From: CAZXCQ01 sp964639275
GTDB taxonomy: Bacteria; Desulfobacterota; DSM-4660; Desulfatiglandales; Desulfatiglandaceae
Direction of reading: 5' to 3'
Length of the DNA: 33,540 bases
Assembly (NCBI GenBank): GCA_964639275.1
Contig: CAZXCQ010000029.1
Span: 1 to 33,540 of the forward strand
Position 1 is the stretch's first letter, and every line of letters begins with the position of its first letter. The translations under genes and the position numbers were made by a program. This document shows positions 28,586 through 33,540 of the stretch, one piece after another. Under the pieces are notes generated by a model, which did no database searches, was not told where the DNA came from, and worked only from the letters and a program-made list of their open reading frames with translations.

Positions 28586-29785
28586 ATGTTTACAAAAAGA
28601 CAGATGAACAATTATGCGGATGTCCTGATGTGGGGCATGAAGACCGCAAGAAAGGAAAAGTTCAAGAAAAATGACATTGTCATGGTTCAGTTTGACCGGG
28701 CCGGGATCGAACTGGCCGAAATTCTCCAGGGGAGGCTGCTGGATTCGGGGATGAACCCGGTCATGCGCCTGGGTGCCACGACCCTCATGGAGCACAACTT
28801 TTATAAAAAGGCCAATAACCGACAACTTGTGTTTAAAGGACCCTGGGAAGAGGCTTTTTTTGAAAGCCTCAACGGTAGTATCAGCCTCCGGGCCCCCGAA
28901 TCATTGACCCATCTGAGCGACATTGATCCAAAGATGATCGGAAAGGCCCTGGTCGCAAGAAAGCCATTGCGGGATATCCTCTGGAAGAGGGAGGATAAGG
29001 GTCTATTTGGCTGGACCATCTGCTCTCTCCAGACAGAGGGGCAGGCAAACAAGGCGGGGCTCTCTCTCAGACAGTACACCAATCAGATCATCAAGGCCTG
29101 CTATCTCGACAAGGCCGATCCTGTCAAGGAATGGAGATCAATACACAGAAATGCCATGGCCATCAAAAAGTGGATGAACAGCATGGCGGTAAAATACTAC
29201 CAGGTTGAGTCGGAGAGTATGGATCTCAGGATTATGCCCGGAGAGCGCAGGAAATGGCTTGGGGTCTCGGGGCATAACATCCCCAGCTATGAGATCTTTA
29301 TTTCTCCTGACTGGCGGGGAACAGAGGGTGTTTATTATGCTGATCAACCCTCTTTTCGAAGCGGGAACTATGCCAAAGGGGTACGGCTTACCTTTGAGAG
29401 GGGGTCTGCCGTAAAGGTGGAGGCCCGAAAAGGTCAGGAGTTTGCCGTCAAACAACTGGCCATGGATAGGGGGGCATGCAGGGTTGGGGAATTTTCGCTG
29501 ACGGACAAACGATTTTCAAGGATAAATCGATTTATGGCCAACACCCTCTATGACGAGAATTTTGGCGGCCCTTGCGGCAACTGTCATCTGGCCGTGGGCA
29601 TGTCCTATGCCGATACCTATGACGGAGACCCCACCGAATTGACAAAGAAGATGAAAAAGGAGCTGGGTTTTAACGATTCAGCCCTTCACTGGGACCTTGT
29701 CAACACCGAGAAAAAGACCGTCACCGCCCACCTCAAGACAGGCAAGAGCGTGGTCGTCTATGAAGACGGGATGTTTGGTTATTGA
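28586..29785 (+). CDS. M29-family aminopeptidase
   Basis: A 399-residue metallopeptidase of the thermophilic aminopeptidase T/AmpS family, which trims N-terminal residues from peptides using a two-metal site. The expected ligands are visible: E236 (IPSYEIFISPDWRGTEG), E302 (RVGEFSLTDKRFSRI), H334 (FGGPCGNCHLAVG), Y341, H368 and D370 (SALHWDLV). Length is normal. The gene follows the methyltransferase PUA frame by 14 bases with AAGAAGGGAGGTCAAG before the ATG, and precedes a TIM-barrel gene by 13 bases, so it lies inside one operon. Cytosolic; no signal peptide. Confidence 0.94.
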   Translation: MFTKRQMNNYADVLMWGMKTARKEKFKKNDIVMVQFDRAGIELAEILQGRLLDSGMNPVMRLGATTLMEHNFYKKANNRQLVFKGPWEEAFFESLNGSISLRAPESLTHLSDIDPKMIGKALVARKPLRDILWKREDKGLFGWTICSLQTEGQANKAGLSLRQYTNQIIKACYLDKADPVKEWRSIHRNAMAIKKWMNSMAVKYYQVESESMDLRIMPGERRKWLGVSGHNIPSYEIFISPDWRGTEGVYYADQPSFRSGNYAKGVRLTFERGSAVKVEARKGQEFAVKQLAMDRGACRVGEFSLTDKRFSRINRFMANTLYDENFGGPCGNCHLAVGMSYADTYDGDPTELTKKMKKELGFNDSALHWDLVNTEKKTVTAHLKTGKSVVVYEDGMFGY

Positions 29786-29798
29786 AGGTATTTGATAA

Positions 29799-30599
29799 AT
29801 GGGAAGTCAGATCCATCTGGGTGGCACGGCGCGGAGTCCCGGGGATGTGGAGTACCTCAACAAGCTCGGGCTTCGGTTTGCAGAGATCCCCATCACGGAT
29901 CAGAGGGAATTCTCTGACCACAGGGGTGAGTATCAGGCCTTGAGAGAGAACCTGGGCATCTATTATCTCTGCCATGGTCCCCGGGAAGGGGATCCCAATG
30001 ACACCGAGGCCCTGGAAAAGACCTATCTCCCAAAGCTGATGCAGATCCTCCCCATCATGCACGAACTGGATATGAGGCTCATGAGTATTCATCTCTGGCT
30101 CGATGCCCGTTTTGTGACCCCGGGGACGATTGCCTATAAGATCGGTCTTCTTCGACGGGTTGTTGATAGGGCCACAGAGATGGGAATCACGGTTTGCCTC
30201 GAAAACCTGAGTGAGACCGCATCGAATCTTAGAGGTGTCTTTAAGGCCTTGCCTCTTCTCAGCCTGACTCTGGACCTCGGACATGCCCAGCTTTTATCAG
30301 AGCACAACACCAGCTTTGGGTTTCTGGAAAGATATCCCGAGAGGATCGGGCACATTCATGTCCATGATAACCGTGGGGGGACCTCACCGGCAGATGACCT
30401 TCATCTCCCGGTTGGTGAGGGGATCGTTGATTTTGAACGGATCTTTCAGAGACTCAAAGAGATCGGTTACCAGAGGACGATCACCCTGGAGCTAAGGCCC
30501 GAAGAGATAAAGAGAAACCTGGTCAGGGTGAAGCAACTCCTTCGCAACGCAGGGTTTCAGATTTCAGAACTTATCCAGCAACCAGAAAAAGTGGCGTGA
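29799..30599 (+). CDS. Sugar phosphate isomerase/epimerase-like TIM-barrel protein
   Basis: A 266-residue xylose-isomerase-like TIM barrel (AP-endonuclease-2 superfamily). Characteristic metal-site segments are YYLCHGPREGDPND, LMSIHLWLDARF, TVCLENLSE (Glu ligand), LTLDLGHAQLL (Asp/His), GHIHVHDNRGG and ITLELRPEEI (Glu). Such folds include isomerases, epimerases and endonuclease IV; the substrate here is not evident. It lies 13 bases after the aminopeptidase gene and overlaps the DUF2784 gene by four bases, so it is probably part of the same transcript. Confidence 0.88.
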   Translation: MGSQIHLGGTARSPGDVEYLNKLGLRFAEIPITDQREFSDHRGEYQALRENLGIYYLCHGPREGDPNDTEALEKTYLPKLMQILPIMHELDMRLMSIHLWLDARFVTPGTIAYKIGLLRRVVDRATEMGITVCLENLSETASNLRGVFKALPLLSLTLDLGHAQLLSEHNTSFGFLERYPERIGHIHVHDNRGGTSPADDLHLPVGEGIVDFERIFQRLKEIGYQRTITLELRPEEIKRNLVRVKQLLRNAGFQISELIQQPEKVA

Positions 30600-30979
30600 T
30601 TTATCACTGGCTGACAGATTTGACCATCGTGTTTCATTTTCTCTGGGTCCTGTTTATTGTATTCGGAATCGTTCTTGTCTGGAAATGGCCAAAGTTTGCG
30701 TGGCTTCACCTTGGAGGGCTTTTGTTCTCGCTCGTCATCAACATCTTCGGATGGTACTGCCCCTTGACCTATCTGGAGAATTACCTCCATGCCTCCGCTG
30801 CCGCAAAAGGGGGCTATGAGGAATCCTTTATCCGGCATTATCTGGTCCCGATCGTCTATCCCGACCTCTCCGAAAAGACGATCCGTATCGGTGAGATCCT
30901 CTTCGTTCTTATCCTATTGGCGATCTACGGCGCCCTGGCCGGGAGATGCTACAGGAGGTCTCGCACTTCGATCCGCTGA
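30596..30979 (+). CDS. DUF2784 family inner-membrane protein
   Basis: A 127-residue protein with four hydrophobic segments (starting WLTDLTIVFHFLWVLFIVFG and ending ILFVLILLAIYGALAG) and the family signature WYCPLTYLENYL, plus YEESFIRHYLVPIVYPDL. Function is unknown. GTG start at 30596 overlaps the stop of the TIM-barrel gene (GTGA), so it is translation-coupled to it. It is the last gene of the 27.2-31.0 kb unit. Confidence 0.88.
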   Translation: MIYHWLTDLTIVFHFLWVLFIVFGIVLVWKWPKFAWLHLGGLLFSLVINIFGWYCPLTYLENYLHASAAAKGGYEESFIRHYLVPIVYPDLSEKTIRIGEILFVLILLAIYGALAGRCYRRSRTSIR

Positions 30980-31062
30980 ATTCGCCCCGGACCAATTGCG
31001 TTTTGGACACTTCATGGTTCCGGGGAAATTTTTTTCTTGACACAGCCTGGAAATATAATTCA

Positions 31063-31075
31063 GTATACAATATAC
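31063..31075 (+). promoter_or_regulatory. Candidate GntR-family operator GTATA-CAA-TATAC
   Basis: The inverted repeat GTATACAATATAC lies 68 bases upstream of the GntR/FCD regulator start in an AT-rich patch (TATAATTCAGTATACAATAT). FCD-type GntR regulators commonly bind GTATAC-like palindromes next to their own gene, so autoregulation is a reasonable inference. A TTGACA at 31037-31042 is only 11 bases from TATAAT and does not make a normal promoter with it. Confidence 0.5.
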
Positions 31076-31142
31076 AAAATACAACGAGTCCATATTAGAC
31101 CCTTTTGCAGCAGCTACTGGCGGGAGGGAGGAGGGGTTTCCC

Positions 31143-31832
31143 ATGTATCTTGAAAATGAGGTCGATCCTGTGGGACAGTTATTTGAGCGCCCCAACTTGA
31201 GAGACCAGATCTACGATGTCCTCAAGAAACTCATTATTCTCAGGGAAATAAAACCAGGGGAAAAGATAAATGAGGAAAGCCTGGCCAAACAGCTGCAGGT
31301 AAGCCGGACCCCAATTCGAGAGACACTGCTTCGCCTCGAGCTAGAGGGCATCGTCAAGAATGTTCCGAGGCGAGGGGCCCATGTTGTGAGCCAATCCAAG
31401 AAGAAGATCATCGATACCCTCCAAGTCAGGGAGGTGCTAGAGGGACTGGTTGCCCGGCTGGCCACTGAGAACATCATCGAGAAGCAGCTTCAACGGCTGA
31501 AAAATTCCCACAAAAAGATCGCGTCAGCCAAGGACGGAGAGGATAGGCTCCTGAAATATAATGCTGCAGAAAAGGAGTTTCACGCCATATTACTTGAGGC
31601 CTGCAGGAATGATTTACTTAAAGGCATGATGGAAACGGTAAATGTTCATCTTGAGGTGATCAGATTGAGGACGGTGGTCCTAGCAGGGAGGGCCGAGCAG
31701 AGCGTAAGGGAACATATCGATATCATTGAAGCTGTGGAGAAGGGTGATGCGGTTGGCGCCGAGGCCCTTATGAAGGAGCATGTCAGGAGTGTGCAACGGG
31801 ATGCCTTGAGGCACATAGACCTAATGGTCTAG
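31143..31832 (+). CDS. GntR-family transcriptional regulator, FCD subfamily
   Basis: A 229-residue regulator. The N-terminal winged helix-turn-helix is complete: LRDQIYDVLKKLIILREIKP, INEESLAKQLQVSRTPIRET and LLRLELEGIVKNVPRRGAHV. The all-helical FCD ligand-binding domain follows, with REVLEGLVARLATENI, EKEFHAILLEACRND and VREHIDIIEAVEKGD, and MKEHVRS near the C-terminus; the His residues fit the usual metal site. FCD regulators respond to organic acids or sugar acids. It is upstream of, and in the same direction as, the UxaA-family lyase genes, so it probably controls them; the ligand would then be the lyase substrate or product. ATG at 31143 follows GGGAGGAGGGG. Confidence 0.92.
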   Translation: MYLENEVDPVGQLFERPNLRDQIYDVLKKLIILREIKPGEKINEESLAKQLQVSRTPIRETLLRLELEGIVKNVPRRGAHVVSQSKKKIIDTLQVREVLEGLVARLATENIIEKQLQRLKNSHKKIASAKDGEDRLLKYNAAEKEFHAILLEACRNDLLKGMMETVNVHLEVIRLRTVVLAGRAEQSVREHIDIIEAVEKGDAVGAEALMKEHVRSVQRDALRHIDLMV

Positions 31833-32014
31833 ACAGGAGATAAGGAGAGGAGAAGTGGCTGAATTCAGTTACCAATAGAAAGCACCTATGCCCACATAAC
31901 GCAAAATCCCGTTACGGTGAACACCCGGTGTTGGCCTGCGGGAAGGGCCCGCGGAAAGATACATCCCGACGGGAATGTGGAATAGGGCTTCTAGGTTTAG
32001 GAAGGAGAAGAGAG
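31833..32014 (+). promoter_or_regulatory. Leader of the UxaA-family lyase genes with small stems
   Basis: The 182-bp gap holds no gene. It contains GCGGGAAGGGCCCGC (5-bp stem, near 31939-31953), AACACCCGGTGTT (a self-complementary stretch near 31920-31932) and the near-palindrome CATCCCGACGGGAATG near 31963-31978, then GAAGGAGAAGAG before the start codon. These could form leader structures or binding sites; no specific riboswitch class was recognised. Confidence 0.4.
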
Positions 32015-32299
32015 ATGCGCATGGTTCAATTTCTGGTTCATGAAAAGGCGGACACCGTCGGTGTTGCCACGGTGGACATCAAGGCGGGCGAGACGGCCAG
32101 AGGACTTTATATGGACACACAGAATCCTGTGGAGGTCAAAGCCCTGAAGGAGATCCCCCTGGGTCACAAGATTGCCCTGAATGATCATGAGGAAGGCGAT
32201 ACAGTCATCAAGTATGGCCATGACATCGGCAAGGTGGTTGCCGGGATCAAGACCGGGGATCACGTTCACGTCCACAATCTGAAGACAAAGAGGTGGTAG
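32015..32299 (+). CDS. UxaA-family lyase small subunit (SAF domain)
   Basis: A 94-residue SAF-domain protein: FLVHEKADTVGVATVDIKAG, KEIPLGHKIALNDHEEGDTV and IKYGHDIGKVVAGIKTGDHV, then HVHNLKTKRW. This is the N-terminal module of altronate/galactarate dehydratases, encoded here as a separate gene as in two-subunit family members such as sulfolactate sulfo-lyase (SuyA). The frame is open 29 codons further upstream, but ATG 32015 has GGAG seven bases upstream and starts the conserved domain. The large-subunit gene follows after two bases. Confidence 0.9.
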   Translation: MRMVQFLVHEKADTVGVATVDIKAGETARGLYMDTQNPVEVKALKEIPLGHKIALNDHEEGDTVIKYGHDIGKVVAGIKTGDHVHVHNLKTKRW

Positions 32300-32301
32300 A
32301 A

Positions 32302-33465
32302 ATGGAGATACCAAAATTTCAAGGTTATCGTCGTGAAAATGGCAGGGTCGGGGTCAGGAATCACGTGCTGATCCTGCCCCTGGACGATCTATCCAATGCG
32401 GCATGCGAGGCGGTCGCCAACAATATCAAGGGGACACTGGCCATACCGCATGCCTATGGCCGTCTGCAGTTTGGTGAAGACCTGGAACTTTTTTTCCGGA
32501 CCCTGATCGGCACCGGTGTCAATCCGAATGTTGCGGCGGCGGTGGTGATTGGTATTGAACCGGGGTGGACCGGTAAAATAGTGGACGGGATCGCTGAGAC
32601 GGGGAAACCGGTGAAGGGGTTTTCCATTGAACGGCAGGGGGACATCAATGCCGTTGCCCAGGCCTCGCGTCAGGCCAAGGAGTATATGCACTGGGCCTCG
32701 GAGCTTCAGCGGGTTGAGTGCTCGTTTGATGAACTCTATGTCTCCACAAAATGCGGGGAGTCTGACACGACCTCGGGGCTTGCATCCAACCCGACGGTGG
32801 GGAACGTTTTTGACAGGCTCAATGAGATGGGTGCCACGACCTGTTTTGGGGAGACCTCAGAGATCATGGGTGCGGAGCTGGTGTGCAAGGAGCGGGCCGC
32901 CACGCCTGAGGTGGGTGAGGAATTTATGCGGGTCTTTAACGCATACAACGACATCATCCTCCAGAACAAGACCGACGACCTTTCCGGTTCCCAGCCCACC
33001 AAGGGGAACATCATCGGAGGTCTGACCACCATTGAGGAAAAGGCCTTTGGGAATATGCAGAAGATCGGGAAAAAGTCGCGCTATGTGGGCGTCTTGAAGC
33101 CTGCCGAGGCACCCAGGGGCAAGGGGTTGTGGTATATGGATACCTCATCTGCCGCGGCCGAGGCGGTCACGCTCTGGGCCGCCTCCGGTGCGGTGGTCCA
33201 TCTGTTTCCCACGGGCCAGGGCAATATCATTGGAAATCCCATACTGCCGGTGATCAAGCTCTCGGCCAATCCCATCACCTGCGAGACCATGAGTGAGCAC
33301 ATCGATGTGGACGTATCGGCTATCCTGAGGGGTGAGATGACCCTGGATGAGGCGGGTGACAAATTGATGGATATGATAACCCGGACCTCAAATGGCCGTC
33401 TCACCGCGGCCGAGGTCCTGGGTCATCGTGAATTTGTCCTGACCAAGCTCTATATCAGCGCGTGA
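32302..33465 (+). CDS. UxaA-family lyase large subunit (altronate dehydratase / sulfolactate sulfo-lyase type)
   Basis: A 387-residue protein of the D-altronate/galactarate dehydratase C-terminal family. Family segments are FQGYRRENGRVGVRNHVLIL, the Cys-rich patches STKCGESDTTSGLASNPTVG and ATTCFGETSEIMGAE, then NIIGGLTTIEEKAFGNMQKI, and VVHLFPTGQGNIIGNPILPV with a late CETM. With the 94-residue small subunit the sizes fit both sugar-acid dehydratases and (R)-sulfolactate sulfo-lyase (SuyAB), which releases sulfite; the sequence alone does not let me choose. ATG 32302 with AGGTGG five bases upstream is preferred over GTG 32293. A copy of the 102-bp repeat begins 14 bases after the stop. Confidence 0.88.
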   Translation: MEIPKFQGYRRENGRVGVRNHVLILPLDDLSNAACEAVANNIKGTLAIPHAYGRLQFGEDLELFFRTLIGTGVNPNVAAAVVIGIEPGWTGKIVDGIAETGKPVKGFSIERQGDINAVAQASRQAKEYMHWASELQRVECSFDELYVSTKCGESDTTSGLASNPTVGNVFDRLNEMGATTCFGETSEIMGAELVCKERAATPEVGEEFMRVFNAYNDIILQNKTDDLSGSQPTKGNIIGGLTTIEEKAFGNMQKIGKKSRYVGVLKPAEAPRGKGLWYMDTSSAAAEAVTLWAASGAVVHLFPTGQGNIIGNPILPVIKLSANPITCETMSEHIDVDVSAILRGEMTLDEAGDKLMDMITRTSNGRLTAAEVLGHREFVLTKLYISA

Positions 33466-33479
33466 TCTTTATGTTTGGT

Positions 33480-33540
33480 GTAACGTCTCAAAAAACAGGG
33501 GGAAAGGTGTGGCATGGGGGTCTTTTTTTCTTCCACATGC
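33480..33540. repeat. 102-bp nested palindromic element, copy C, partial, with inverted loop
   Basis: The left arm (33480-33516) matches the left arm of copies A and B with two substitutions. The 19-nt loop at 33517-33535 (GGGGTCTTTTTTTCTTCCA) is the exact reverse complement of the loop in A and B. The right inner arm begins CATGC and is cut by the window end. The element starts 14 bases after the UxaA-type lyase stop. Confidence 0.88.

Noticed and set aside
31037..31059. TTGACA and TATAAT upstream of the GntR gene as a sigma-70 promoter
   Set aside because: Each hexamer is perfect but the spacer is 11 bases, far below the 16-18 needed; neither pairs well with another hexamer.
1..33540. tRNA, rRNA, CRISPR, integrase or prophage features
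   Set aside because: Both strands were scanned by eye for TpsiC-like GGTTCnAnTCC arms, regularly spaced repeats and transposase or integrase motifs; none was convincing. The GGTTCAG repeats mimic the TpsiC arm but do not fold as tRNAs.

Overview
The window looks like chromosomal DNA of an anaerobic Desulfobacterota (deltaproteobacterial, probably sulfate-reducing or syntrophic) bacterium. This is an inference from gene content: the xseA-xseB-ispA-dxs-tlyA order, a split ADP-forming acyl-CoA synthetase, a 4-hydroxybenzoyl-CoA-reductase-type molybdenum enzyme, an iron-sulfur aldo/keto reductase, an AmmeMemoRadiSam protein B and an alkyl-DHAP-synthase-like flavoprotein. No rRNA, tRNA, CRISPR array, intact transposase or phage gene was recognised.

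Layout. 1-5165 (minus strand): exonuclease VII (xseA, xseB), isoprenoid precursor genes (ispA, dxs) and tlyA, tightly overlapping. 5245-8632 (minus): an ADP-forming acyl-CoA synthetase split into alpha (7232-8632) and beta (5759-6430) genes, with one four-helix-bundle (23S-intervening-sequence-type) gene between the subunits and a second one after beta; both sit in dispersed repeats. 9101-11750 (plus): tilS and a Memo-family gene. 11758-12672 (minus): an EamA exporter. 13082-17684 (minus): a three-subunit molybdenum hydroxylase, whose FAD subunit has the extra four-cysteine loop of 4-hydroxybenzoyl-CoA reductase, followed by lipA. 18273-19607 (minus): an NCS2/AzgA purine permease. 20707-22751 (plus): a ferredoxin-tailed aldo/keto reductase and a lipoprotein alpha/beta hydrolase. 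22899-23342 (minus): hsp20 with a clear terminator. 23532-26749 (minus): glycerol-3-phosphate dehydrogenase overlapping an alkyl-DHAP-synthase-like gene, a possible ether-lipid or glycerolipid unit. 27197-30979 (plus): an RNA m5C methyltransferase with its PUA-like tail in another frame, an M29 aminopeptidase, a TIM-barrel protein and a DUF2784 membrane protein. 31143-33465 (plus): a GntR/FCD regulator followed by a two-gene UxaA-family lyase (altronate-dehydratase or sulfolactate-lyase type).

The most unusual content is between the genes. A palindromic element of about 102 bp occurs twice nearly identically (20458-20559 and 23434-23535) and a third time, cut by the window end (33480-33540), with its 19-nt central loop exactly reverse-complemented relative to its arms. 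A single arm of the element lies between tilS and the Memo gene, supplying a ribosome-binding-site-like sequence and overlapping the tilS stop codon; copy B supplies the glpD stop codon. Other repeat families (GGTTCAGAGGTTC type, AT-rich CACAAGCACCAAAT type, ATCCTGTnn triplets, CCCGAT..ATCGGG hairpins) fill nearly every long intergenic gap and flank the four-helix-bundle genes.
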